Shown piece by piece: positions 6,148 through 12,517 of a stretch of 14,278 nucleotides of DNA. Source of the DNA: Trueperaceae bacterium. Lineage in GTDB: Bacteria; Deinococcota; Deinococci; Deinococcales; Trueperaceae. The position numbers and the translations under genes are program-made. The stretch is from NCBI GenBank assembly GCA_007130355.1, contig SLSQ01000015.1:1-14278 (forward strand), written 5' to 3'. The notes beneath the pieces are model-generated. The model saw nothing but the letters and a program-made list of their open reading frames with translations. It made no database searches and was not told the DNA's origin. Positions within the stretch are counted from its first letter, which is position 1, and each line of letters opens with the position of its first letter.

Positions 6148-6786
6148 ATGGGGCAGCCGGTCCGCATCTTCGTCGTCGACGACCACGCCATCGTACGGGC
6201 CGGGGTGACGATGCTGCTTCGTGCCCAGGACGGGTTCGAGGTGGTGGGCGAGGCCGAGAGCGGCGAGGAGGCCCTCGAGCGGGTCGCCGACAGCGGAGCG
6301 CAGGTCGTGCTCCTCGACCTCTCGCTCCCCGGTCTCAGCGGCATCGAGACGGCGCGTCGGCTGCGCACGTTGGCGCCCGAGGCGCGGCTGGTGGCGCTGT
6401 CGATGCACGAGGACCCCGAGTACGTGCAGGGCTTCCTCGAGGCGGGCGGATCGGGCTACGTGCCGAAGTCGAGCGTCGAGACGCAGCTGAACGACGCGAT
6501 CCGTGCGGTGCTCCGGGGCGAGTACCACGTGCCGGCACGGTTGCTGGCCGACCTGGCGCGGGAGATGGCGACCCCCGATCCGTCGAAGGGGGTGCGCCTC
6601 ACCGGCCGTGAGCACGAGGTGGTCCGACGGATCGCGTACGGGTCGACCTACCGGGAGATCGCCGGCGAACTCGGGATCAGCGAGAAGACGGTGGCGACCT
6701 ACCGCGAGCGCGCGAGCGAGAAGCTGGGCGTCCGGACCCGCGCCGAGTTGGTGCGCTGGGCGATCGAGCACGGGCTGCTCGAGTAG
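6148..6786 (+). CDS. NarL/FixJ (DevR)-family two-component response regulator
   Basis: 212-aa DNA-binding transcription factor. The receiver domain (about 5-122) has the acidic pair Asp11-Asp12, phosphoacceptor Asp57 in VVLLDLSLPG, Ser85 in LVALSM and Lys107 in YVPKSS. The C-terminal GerE/LuxR helix-turn-helix (about 148-212) contains LTGREHEVVRRIAYG and the recognition region EIAGELGISEKTVATYRERA. It is the probable partner of the upstream HisKA_3 kinase, and by analogy with DevR could control the neighbouring universal stress genes (inference). The ATG at 6148 fits a leaderless start behind TACGAT; an ATG three codons earlier (6139) overlaps that box and is less likely. Confidence 0.94.
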   Translation: MGQPVRIFVVDDHAIVRAGVTMLLRAQDGFEVVGEAESGEEALERVADSGAQVVLLDLSLPGLSGIETARRLRTLAPEARLVALSMHEDPEYVQGFLEAGGSGYVPKSSVETQLNDAIRAVLRGEYHVPARLLADLAREMATPDPSKGVRLTGREHEVVRRIAYGSTYREIAGELGISEKTVATYRERASEKLGVRTRAELVRWAIEHGLLE

Positions 6787-6803
6787 CGCGACGGCACGTC
6801 GCG
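6787..6803 (+). terminator. Possible small hairpin terminator after the response regulator
   Basis: CGCGAC (6787-6792), loop GGCAC, GTCGCG (6798-6803) is a 6-bp stem directly after the TAG. There is no T-run and the stem is short for a terminator. Confidence 0.3.
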
Positions 6804-6829
6804 TCCGACGCGGCGGAGCGATCCTTCCG

Positions 6830-6838
6830 TGCTAAATT
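6830..6838 (+). promoter_or_regulatory. Putative extended -10 promoter of marR, leaderless
   Basis: TGCTAAATT is an extended -10 within an unusually A/T-rich patch (AAATTATTT, 6834-6842, itself a 4+1+4 inverted repeat). Seven bases separate the hexamer from the ATG at 6846, and no ribosome binding site is present, so leaderless transcription is likely. Confidence 0.55.
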
Positions 6839-6841
6839 ATT

Positions 6842-6859
6842 TCGGATGGAACTATCCGA
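6842..6859. promoter_or_regulatory. Dyad across the marR start codon, possible autoregulatory operator
   Basis: TCGGAT (6842-6847), six bases, ATCCGA (6854-6859) form a perfect inverted repeat of 18 bp overall. It overlaps the predicted transcription start and the ATG. Size and location suit a MarR dimer site that would block its own promoter; this role is inferred. Confidence 0.45.
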
Positions 6860-7337
6860 GCGGCAGGACGCATTCCTCGAACTCGCACGCAGCCTGCTCC
6901 GGCTCGAACGCAGCTTCGAGGGCGTCATCGACGACGCCCTTCGGCAGGAGTTGCGCCTCACCCTCCGCGAATCGTTCGTGCTCGGCGCCCTCGATCGCGG
7001 GCAGACCCGGCCCGGTGGGGTCGCTTCCGCCCTGAACCTGGCGCCCCCGACGGTGACGCGGACGCTCGAGCGGTTGGTCGCCCGCGGCGCCGTCGCCCGC
7101 ACCCCCGACGACGACGACCGCCGGAGCGTCTCGCTGCGCCTCACCGACTCGGGCCGTACGCTGGTCCACGAGGCCCGCCGGACCCTCTCCCAGGCGCTGG
7201 CCGACGCCTGGCCGGAGCTGTCGACCGACCGCGCCGCCGACCTGGCCGAAGGACTGGCGAGCCTCGCGCCGAACGTCGACCCGCCCGCGCCCTCCGCGCT
7301 GGCCGGGCCCCCCGACCCGGACGAGGTACCCCAGTGA
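6846..7337 (+). CDS. MarR-family transcriptional regulator
   Basis: 163-aa winged-helix regulator. A dimerisation helix region (about 1-35) is followed by the DNA-binding core, with the recognition helix near PPTVTRTLERLVARG and the wing ARTPDDDDRRSVSLRLTDSGR, which includes the conserved D-x-R-R signature. MarR proteins usually repress adjacent transporter genes and release DNA on binding phenolic or other small ligands. Its stop overlaps the exporter start (GTGA at 7334-7337), so the two genes form one operon and the exporter is the likely target. The C-terminal 25 residues are Pro/Ala/Asp-rich and extend beyond the domain. The ATG at 6846 is preceded by a leaderless-type -10 rather than a ribosome binding site. 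Confidence 0.92.
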   Translation: MELSERQDAFLELARSLLRLERSFEGVIDDALRQELRLTLRESFVLGALDRGQTRPGGVASALNLAPPTVTRTLERLVARGAVARTPDDDDRRSVSLRLTDSGRTLVHEARRTLSQALADAWPELSTDRAADLAEGLASLAPNVDPPAPSALAGPPDPDEVPQ

Positions 7338-8965
7338 GCGGCGCGACCCAGCGCGAGAAGCACCTGGCGTTCGCCGGCGTGCTGACGGTGCTGTTCCTCT
7401 CCTCGCTGAACATGACGGTCGTGGGCACCGCGTTGCCCCGGATCATCGCCGAGCTCGAGGGGTTCGACCTGTACGCCTGGGCGTTCACCGCCTTCTCGTT
7501 GGCCGCGACCGTGGTGCTCCCGATCTCCGGACGGATCAGCGACATCGTCGGCCGACGCCGCGTTCTGATGGTCGGGATCGTGATCTTCACCGTCGCGGCG
7601 CTGCTCGCCGGCCTCTCCCGCTCGATGGGCGAGCTGATCGCCTTCCGGGCGTTGCAGGGGGTCGGCGGCGGCGTGCTGATCAGCATGAGCTGGGCGGCGA
7701 TCGGCGACATCTTCGCGCCCCGGGAACGGGGCCGCTACCAGGGCTGGACCGGTGCCGTGTTCGGGATCAGCAGCATCGTCGGTCCGGTGGTCGGAGGCCT
7801 GATCACCGACGCGATCGGATGGCGCTGGGTGTTCTTCGTGAACGTGCCGGTCGCGTTGCTCGCGTTCGTCGCGGTGCGCCGCTTCCTGCCGAAGTCGGTC
7901 CGCAAGCCGGACCAGGGCCTGGACCTCCCCGGCACCGCCTGGCTGATCGTGGCGACCGTCCCGACCCTGGTCGGACTCACCTGGGCCGGCGTCGCGCGAC
8001 CGTGGAACGATCCGTGGGTGATCGGGGCGTTCGCCGTCGGCACGATCGGCGCGATCGGCTTCGTGCGGTCGCAGTTCGTGAGCGCCCAGCCGACCCTCGA
8101 CCCGAGGCTGTTCCGGGACCGGACCTTCCTGTTCGTGAACGTGGCGACCCTCCTCAGCGCCGTGGGCCTGTTCGGCGCTGTGATCTACCTGCCGCTGTTC
8201 GTCCAAGGCGTGCAGGGCGGCAGCGCCGCCGCGTCCGGCTTCGCGCTCGCGCCGATGATGATCGGCGTGGTGATCGGCTCGACCGTGGCCGGAGCGCTGA
8301 CCAGCCGGACCGGTCGGTACCGTCGCTGGGTCGTCTCCGGCCTCGTCGCGATGACCGTCGGGTTCGCCCTGACCGCGGGGTTCGGCCCGGACACGAGCAC
8401 CCTGAAGCTGGTCCTCGTCATGGTCCTGCTCGGGATCGGCATCGGTCCGACCAACTCGCTCCTCACGCTGGCCGCCCAGAACGCGCTGCCCGCCGACCGG
8501 CTGGGTGCGGTGACCGGCACGAACCAGTTCTTCCGCCAGATCGGAGGCACCGTCGGGGTGACCGTGTTCGGGACGATCGTCGCCGCGCACGTCCGGTCCG
8601 GACTCGAGCGGGTGCTGCCGAGCGGCGACGGTGGCCTGCCCGCCTCCGTGGTCGACGCGCTCGCCGATCCGAACCTGCTCACCGACCCGGTCCGCCTGGC
8701 GGCGGTCCGCGACGTGGTGGTCGCCCAGGTCGGCGTGGACGGCTTCGACGCGCTGGTGCACGACCTCCGCGCGCTGCTCGGCGGCGGCCTGACCGAAGTG
8801 TTCTGGATCGCCGTCGGCATCACCGTCCTGGCGCTCTTCGCCGCGATCCTGCTGCCGCCCGCGGAACTGTCCGACGGGGAACGGACCGAGGAGAACGCGG
8901 CCGAGGAGGGGCGCTACGCGGCGGCCGGCTCGGGTTCGGGCGAGGTCAGTCGCGCACGTACCTGA
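7334..8965 (+). CDS. MFS multidrug exporter, DHA2 family (EmrB/QacA type, 14 helices)
   Basis: 543-aa inner-membrane protein with many hydrophobic segments consistent with 14 transmembrane helices. Proton-driven DHA2 exporters pump amphipathic drugs and dyes. Diagnostic motifs are GTALPRI in helix 1 (31-37), motif A GRISDIVGRRR in the first cytoplasmic loop (66-76), RALQGVGGG (105-113), antiporter motif C around GISSIVGPVVGG (144-155) and GWRWVFFVNVP (162-172), all typical of the EmrB/QacA branch. The substrate cannot be read from sequence. The GTG start overlaps the marR stop by 4 bases. The hydrophilic tail ends within the 3' end of the convergent 8946 gene, a 20-bp overlap. Confidence 0.94.
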   Translation: MSGATQREKHLAFAGVLTVLFLSSLNMTVVGTALPRIIAELEGFDLYAWAFTAFSLAATVVLPISGRISDIVGRRRVLMVGIVIFTVAALLAGLSRSMGELIAFRALQGVGGGVLISMSWAAIGDIFAPRERGRYQGWTGAVFGISSIVGPVVGGLITDAIGWRWVFFVNVPVALLAFVAVRRFLPKSVRKPDQGLDLPGTAWLIVATVPTLVGLTWAGVARPWNDPWVIGAFAVGTIGAIGFVRSQFVSAQPTLDPRLFRDRTFLFVNVATLLSAVGLFGAVIYLPLFVQGVQGGSAAASGFALAPMMIGVVIGSTVAGALTSRTGRYRRWVVSGLVAMTVGFALTAGFGPDTSTLKLVLVMVLLGIGIGPTNSLLTLAAQNALPADRLGAVTGTNQFFRQIGGTVGVTVFGTIVAAHVRSGLERVLPSGDGGLPASVVDALADPNLLTDPVRLAAVRDVVVAQVGVDGFDALVHDLRALLGGGLTEVFWIAVGITVLALFAAILLPPAELSDGERTEENAAEEGRYAAAGSGSGEVSRART

Positions 8966-9347
8966 CGGTGCCGGCCTCGAGGTCGACGGCGTCGACCCGC
9001 CAGCCCACCGCCAGCCAGGTGCGCGCTTGCGAGTGCGCGTCGGTATTGGCCCACCAGGCACGGTGGGTGCGCGCCGACGTCGGCAACGTTCGGTCGACGA
9101 TCCGTTCGACCTCGGCGAACGTCAGCGTCGCCTCGTCGGCGGCCAGGGCGTCCAAGTGGGCGCCGATCGGCGCGTAGCTGCTCGCGGCCGGACCGCTCGC
9201 GCGGCGCGAACGTCGGGCGCCGCGGCGCGCGGCCGGCAGGAGCGCCTCGCCGGCCAGCCAGCGGGCGACCCAGGCGTAGAACTCCGCGACTCGGTCGGGC
9301 GGGACGAGGATCTTCGCTTCGACGAAGGGGTTCGGGTCGTGCGGCAC
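8946..9347 (-). CDS. Small uncharacterised protein, DUF7662-like
   Basis: 133-aa protein. Its C-terminal half (about 56-133) has the pattern YAPIGAHL ... LTFAEVERIVDRTLPTSAR, RAWWAN, ARTWLAVGWRVDAVDL, which I recall from a widespread small-protein family catalogued as DUF7662; the label is from memory and needs a profile search. No biochemical function is known to me. The N-terminal part (PFVEAKILVPPDRVAEFYAWVARWLAG) looks like a separate helical segment joined by an Arg/Ala-rich linker. The GTG at 9347 is well supported by GGAGGT six bases upstream (9354-9359). The gene is convergent with, and overlaps, the MFS exporter. Confidence 0.8.
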   Translation of the reverse strand: MPHDPNPFVEAKILVPPDRVAEFYAWVARWLAGEALLPAARRGARRSRRASGPAASSYAPIGAHLDALAADEATLTFAEVERIVDRTLPTSARTHRAWWANTDAHSQARTWLAVGWRVDAVDLEAGTVRYVRD

Positions 9348-9390
9348 GGTGCGACCTCCGGACCGGCCCGGTGCGGTACGGGCCGACTCG

Positions 9391-9396
9391 AGACTA
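9391..9396 (-). promoter_or_regulatory. Putative -10 box of the DUF7662-like gene
   Basis: The minus strand reads TAGTCT, the same hexamer as the putative rpoD -10. Transcription would start near 9384, giving a leader of about 37 nt with a normal ribosome binding site. No clear -35 is present. Confidence 0.35.
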
Positions 9397-9423
9397 CAAC
9401 GGAGCGAGGCGAAGCGGCCGTAT

Positions 9424-9456
9424 GGCGGCGCACGGTGCCGAAGTTGGTGCGCCGCT
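9424..9456 (-). terminator. Probable terminator hairpin downstream of bshB2
   Basis: Arms 9425-9433 and 9447-9455 (GCGGCGCAC/GTGCGCCGC) are perfect over 9 bp around a 13-base loop, 18 bases after the bshB2 stop. No T-run follows on the minus strand, so termination is likely but not certain. Confidence 0.5.
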
Positions 9457-9473
9457 CCGGTGCGCAGTGCGGT

Positions 9474-10256
9474 CTAAGCGGCCCAGGTCCGAAACGCTTC
9501 GACGGTGCCGGCCCGCTCCATCTGGGCGCGCAGCGCCTCGGCGTCGTCGCCCTCCTCCTCCATGCGGGCGAACAGGGCGGTGGTCTGCGACGCGTGCGCC
9601 CGCAGCGCGTCGAGCTTTCGCGCGCCGAAGGCACGCACGTCGACCACCACGTCGGGCGGACCGAGCTCGGCGTCGAGCGCCTCGCGGTCGCCGACCGCCA
9701 CCGTCCACACCGTCGGGCGCTCCGCCTCGGACAGCGACCGGACCGCCCGCACCGTCGCCTCGCCCATCGCGTCGTGGTCGGGATGGACCGCCCGGCCCGG
9801 ATGGAAGGTGATCACCAGGTCGGCGCCCGCCGACCGGATCTCGCCCGCGATCCGCGCCGCCAGCACGTCCGGATCCTCGAACTCGACCGTCTTGTCGCGC
9901 AGGCCCATCAGGCGTGGCGCGCACCCCAGGATGCGGCAGGCGGCGCGCAGTTCCGCCTCGCGCACGTCCCGGAGCGACTCGCGGTGGGCGAAGAACGGCG
10001 TGCCCATGTTCCGCCCCATGTCGCCGTGGGTGCCGCACAGGTAGGTGACCGGCACGCCGGCGTCGGCGTGCATCGCGATCGTCCCGCCGGCCGCGAAGCT
10101 CTCGTCGTCGGGGTGGGGAAGGACCACGAGCAGGTGCCGGCGCGCGACCGGGCCGTGCACGTTCGGGCTCGGCAGCTTCGCGGCGTCCCCGGCGACCGCT
10201 TCCGGTCCCGTCTCGCGGGCGCGGCGCGTCCCGTCGCTCGCGGCGGCGGCGCTCAC
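9474..10256 (-). CDS. bshB2: Bacillithiol biosynthesis deacetylase BshB2 (PIG-L/LmbE family)
   Basis: Zinc-dependent N-acetylglucosaminyl-malate deacetylase giving GlcN-malate, the second step of bacillithiol synthesis; it may also hydrolyse bacillithiol conjugates. The 260-aa protein shows PHPDDE at 47-52 (His48, Asp51), the family stretch YLCGTHGDMGRNMGTPFF (72-89), GLRDKTVEFED (118-128) and HPDHD (158-162) with the second zinc His. CGTxGxMGRNMGxPFF and RDKTxEFED are characteristic of BshB2/YojG rather than generic LmbE proteins. The GTG at 10256 overlaps the yojF stop as GTGA and has GGGAGG (10264-10269) seven bases upstream. This gives a roughly 40-residue low-complexity N-terminal extension before the domain; a later start is possible. 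It is the second gene of a yojF-bshB2 operon. Confidence 0.9.
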   Translation of the reverse strand: MSAAAASDGTRRARETGPEAVAGDAAKLPSPNVHGPVARRHLLVVLPHPDDESFAAGGTIAMHADAGVPVTYLCGTHGDMGRNMGTPFFAHRESLRDVREAELRAACRILGCAPRLMGLRDKTVEFEDPDVLAARIAGEIRSAGADLVITFHPGRAVHPDHDAMGEATVRAVRSLSEAERPTVWTVAVGDREALDAELGPPDVVVDVRAFGARKLDALRAHASQTTALFARMEEEGDDAEALRAQMERAGTVEAFRTWAA

Positions 10257-10612
10257 GCCGCGCCCTCCCGGAACGGTCGCTCGCTCAGCTGGAACGCCAT
10301 GCGCAGGCGGCCGCGCTCGTCGTAGCCGGCCATCAGCAGCGCGCCGTCGTCGGTCTCGGTCGCGTGGGTGAGCCCGTCGCCGTACACCCATCCGCCGTCG
10401 GTCTTGAGGCCCACGCGGTACGGGCCGGTGCCGCGCACGGCGCCCCGGAGGTAGCGGACCCGCACGTTCCGGGCGAAGGCGATGCAGGCGGGAACCCTGT
10501 CCGGACCCATCGCCGAATAGGTACCGGTGGTCGTCTCGAGGTGGAGGTGCAGCTCCCTCTCGGCACGCGCGTCCAAGGCGCGTTGCAGGCGTTCCGGATC
10601 GATCTCGTCCAT
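10253..10612 (-). CDS. yojF: YojF family protein (DUF1806), partner of BshB2
   Basis: 119-aa protein that matches YojF over its whole length: LHLETTTGTYSAM, ARNVRVRYLRGAVRGTGPYRVGLKT, WVYGDGLTH and a C-terminal AFQLSERPF. In Bacillus subtilis yojF lies directly before yojG (bshB2), and the same order and a GTGA overlap are seen here, so the two products probably act together. The biochemical role of YojF is not known to me; an accessory role to the deacetylase is inferred from synteny. The ATG at 10612 has GGGAGG (10621-10626) eight bases upstream. A strong hairpin lies one base beyond that site. Confidence 0.9.
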   Translation of the reverse strand: MDEIDPERLQRALDARAERELHLHLETTTGTYSAMGPDRVPACIAFARNVRVRYLRGAVRGTGPYRVGLKTDGGWVYGDGLTHATETDDGALLMAGYDERGRLRMAFQLSERPFREGAA

Positions 10613-10627
10613 GGCGCGGACCTCCCG

Positions 10628-10648
10628 GCGCGGCGCGGGGCGCCGCGC
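10628..10648 (-). promoter_or_regulatory. Leader hairpin adjacent to the yojF ribosome binding site
   Basis: Arms 10628-10636 and 10640-10648 (GCGCGGCGC/GCGCCGCGC) form a perfect 9-bp stem with a 3-base loop, one base from the GGGAGG of yojF and inside the predicted leader of about 39 nt. It could modulate translation or protect the mRNA end; in a very GC-rich gap, chance is also possible. Confidence 0.45.
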
Positions 10649-10657
10649 GCGGCCGGC

Positions 10658-10663
10658 AGCATA
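10658..10663 (-). promoter_or_regulatory. Putative -10 box of the yojF-bshB2 operon
   Basis: The minus strand reads TATGCT, identical to the putative polX -10. A start near 10651 would place the whole hairpin 10628-10648 in the leader. It separates yojF from polX, whose stop is 93 bp upstream. Confidence 0.4.
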
Positions 10664-10705
10664 CCGCCGCGCCCAGGCCGGCTCCGGTTCGCGCTGGACG
10701 GTCCC

Positions 10706-12433
10706 CTACGGCTCCTTGGCGAGGAAGCTCCGCAGTCGCGCGAGCGGCCAGGCGTTGATCACGCGATCCTTCGTGGCCCACGCCCGGCGCGCCTGCAGCA
10801 CCCCGTGCTCGAGCACCGCGAACCCCTCCGGACCGTGCGCGTCGGAGGCGACCGAGAGCGGCACCCCCGCTTCGAGGGCGGTGCGCGCCCAACGCTCGTC
10901 CAGGTCCAGGCGGGCCGGGTTGGCGTTGATCTCGAGCGCCACGCCGTGCGCCGCGGCGGCCTCGATCACCGCGTGGAGGTCGACGCGGATCCCCTCCCGC
11001 CGGCCGATCAGGCGGCCGGTCGGGTGGGCCAGCACGTGGACCAGCGGATGCGAGACGGCCCGCACCAGGCGCTCCGTCTGCTTCGCTTCGGAGAGGTCGA
11101 AGGCGCCGTGCACCGAGACGGTGACCACGTCGAGCAGCGCCAGCGCCTCGTCGTCCAGGTCGAGCCCGCCGTCGGCGTGCACGTCGACCTCGAGCCCGCG
11201 CAGCACGGTGAGGCCGGGTACGGCGTCGGACAACTCCGCCAGCGCTTCGTGCTGGCGCAGCAGCTTGGCGCGGTCCAGACCGCCGGTCATCCGCAGCGCC
11301 GGGCCGTGATCGGCGAAGCCGAGCACCGAGAGTCCGTGCTCCCTCGCCGCCCGCATCATCGTGCGAAGGTCGGCGGTGCCGTCGCTCCAGTCGCTGTGCA
11401 CGTGCAGGTCGGCGACCAGGTCGCCCCGCTCGAGCAGCCTCGGCAGCGCGTCCGCCTCCGCCGCTTCGATCTCGCCCCGGTCCTCGCGCAGCTCCGGCGG
11501 GATCCACGGCAGCCCGAGCGCACGGTACAGCTCCGCCTCGTCGGCGCCGGCGACGCGGGTCTCGTCGCTCGGCCGCCAGAGCCCGTACTCGTTGAGGCGC
11601 AGGTCGCGCTCCTGCGCCCGCTTGCGGAGGCGGACGTTGTGGGCCTGGCTGCCGGTGAAGTACTGCAACGCCGCCCCGAAGCTCTCGGCCGGCACCGCCC
11701 GCAGATCGACCTGGAGTCCGTCCGAGAGCGTCAGCGAGGTCTTCTCGCTGCCCGAACCGAGCACCTGGTCGACGTCGTCGTAGGCACGGAAGCGCGCCAT
11801 GGTGCGCTCATGGTCGTCGGTGTCGACGAGCAGGTCCAGGTCGCCGACCGTGTCCCGGCCGCGCCGGAAGCTGCCGGCGATCTCGAGGCGCCGGACCGCC
11901 TCGTCCGCCTCGAGCCAGGCGACCAACGGAGCGACCGTGCGCCCCGCGTCGGCCCGGCGCACGCGCTCGGCGAAGCGGCGGACCGACGCGACGCCGGCGA
12001 GGATCGCCTGCTGCGTCTTGGCGCCGAACCCCTTCAAGCCTTCGATGCGGCCCCCCTCCGCCGCCGCCTCGAGGGCGTCCAGCCCGTCGACGCCGAGCTC
12101 GCGCCAGAGGACCCGGGCCCGCTTCGGGCCGACGCCGGGCACGCGCACCACCTCGAGCAGGCCGGGAGGCACCTCCCCGGCGAGCTCCTCGAGCGGTTCC
12201 ATCGCGCCGCCGCCGACCTTGCGGACGATCTGCGCCGCGATCTCCTTGCCGATGCCGGGGAGGCTCCGCAGGTCCTCGCCGGCGCGCACCCGCTCCGCCA
12301 GCGGACGGGGCGCGTCCTGCACGGTGCGGGCGGCGTTCCGGTAGGCGCGGACGCGGAACGGGTTCGCGTCGGTCAGCTCGAGCAGGTCGGCGATCTTCGC
12401 GAGGTCGGCGGCGATGCGGGCGTTGCTGGCCAT
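10706..12433 (-). CDS. polX: DNA polymerase X with C-terminal PHP phosphoesterase domain
   Basis: Family X repair polymerase with 3'-5' exonuclease/phosphoesterase activity, active in base excision gap filling. The 575 aa start with an 8-kDa-like domain and helix-hairpin-helix motifs (LPGIGKEIA near 58-66, VPGVGPKRA near 98-106, LKGFGAKTQ near 133-141). The palm has GSFRRGRDTVGDLDLLV with Asp198 and Asp200, and Asp243 in LQVDLRAV completes the metal triad. The PHP domain (about 340-570) retains metal ligands: HVHSDWSDG (His344, His346), ADHG (His376), GLEVDV (Glu415), VHGAF (His442), AHPTGRL (His470) and SDAHG (Asp531, His533), so nuclease activity is expected. Length and order match bacterial PolX of Thermus/Deinococcus type. 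The ATG at 12433 follows a leaderless-type -10; longer starts lack similarity. Confidence 0.95.
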   Translation of the reverse strand: MASNARIAADLAKIADLLELTDANPFRVRAYRNAARTVQDAPRPLAERVRAGEDLRSLPGIGKEIAAQIVRKVGGGAMEPLEELAGEVPPGLLEVVRVPGVGPKRARVLWRELGVDGLDALEAAAEGGRIEGLKGFGAKTQQAILAGVASVRRFAERVRRADAGRTVAPLVAWLEADEAVRRLEIAGSFRRGRDTVGDLDLLVDTDDHERTMARFRAYDDVDQVLGSGSEKTSLTLSDGLQVDLRAVPAESFGAALQYFTGSQAHNVRLRKRAQERDLRLNEYGLWRPSDETRVAGADEAELYRALGLPWIPPELREDRGEIEAAEADALPRLLERGDLVADLHVHSDWSDGTADLRTMMRAAREHGLSVLGFADHGPALRMTGGLDRAKLLRQHEALAELSDAVPGLTVLRGLEVDVHADGGLDLDDEALALLDVVTVSVHGAFDLSEAKQTERLVRAVSHPLVHVLAHPTGRLIGRREGIRVDLHAVIEAAAAHGVALEINANPARLDLDERWARTALEAGVPLSVASDAHGPEGFAVLEHGVLQARRAWATKDRVINAWPLARLRSFLAKEP

Positions 12434-12439
12434 GGGCCC

Positions 12440-12445
12440 AGCATA
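12440..12445 (-). promoter_or_regulatory. Putative -10 box for leaderless polX transcription
   Basis: The minus strand reads TATGCT, GGGCCC, then ATG, so the box ends 6 bases before the start codon and leaves no room for a ribosome binding site. It is divergent from the lrgA promoter 60 bp away. Confidence 0.5.
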
Positions 12446-12485
12446 CGGGGGCCGGCCGGGCTCGGAGCGACCGGTGGGACGGGGC

Positions 12486-12499
12486 CGGTGCCGGCACCG
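12486..12499. promoter_or_regulatory. 14-bp palindrome in the lrgA promoter, possible operator
   Basis: CGGTGCCGGCACCG is a perfect 14-bp palindrome. It ends 5 bases before the lrgA -10, so it fills the usual spacer between -35 and -10. A repressor or activator bound there would control lrgAB and possibly divergent polX; no such protein is identified. Confidence 0.45.
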
Positions 12500-12504
12500 A
12501 AGGG

Positions 12505-12510
12505 TACGCT
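12505..12510 (+). promoter_or_regulatory. Putative -10 box for leaderless lrgAB transcription
   Basis: TACGCT (same hexamer as for pgm) is followed by 7 bases and the GTG at 12518, with no Shine-Dalgarno between. No -35 consensus is seen. Confidence 0.5.
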
Positions 12511-12517
12511 CTGCGAC

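Noticed and set aside
6677..9061. Minus-strand open frame of 794 codons opposite marR and the exporter
   Set aside because: Antisense shadow of well-supported genes; the translation is repetitive His/Arg/Gly/Asp-rich with no domain.
10257..11507. In-frame upstream extension of bshB2 into yojF and polX
   Set aside because: The extension translates other genes in the wrong frame, whereas the GTG at 10256 has a ribosome site and the usual GTGA overlap.
10364..12517. Plus-strand open frame running over yojF and polX into lrgA
   Set aside because: Only the part from GTG 12518 shows LrgA features; the upstream part is antisense to polX and yojF.
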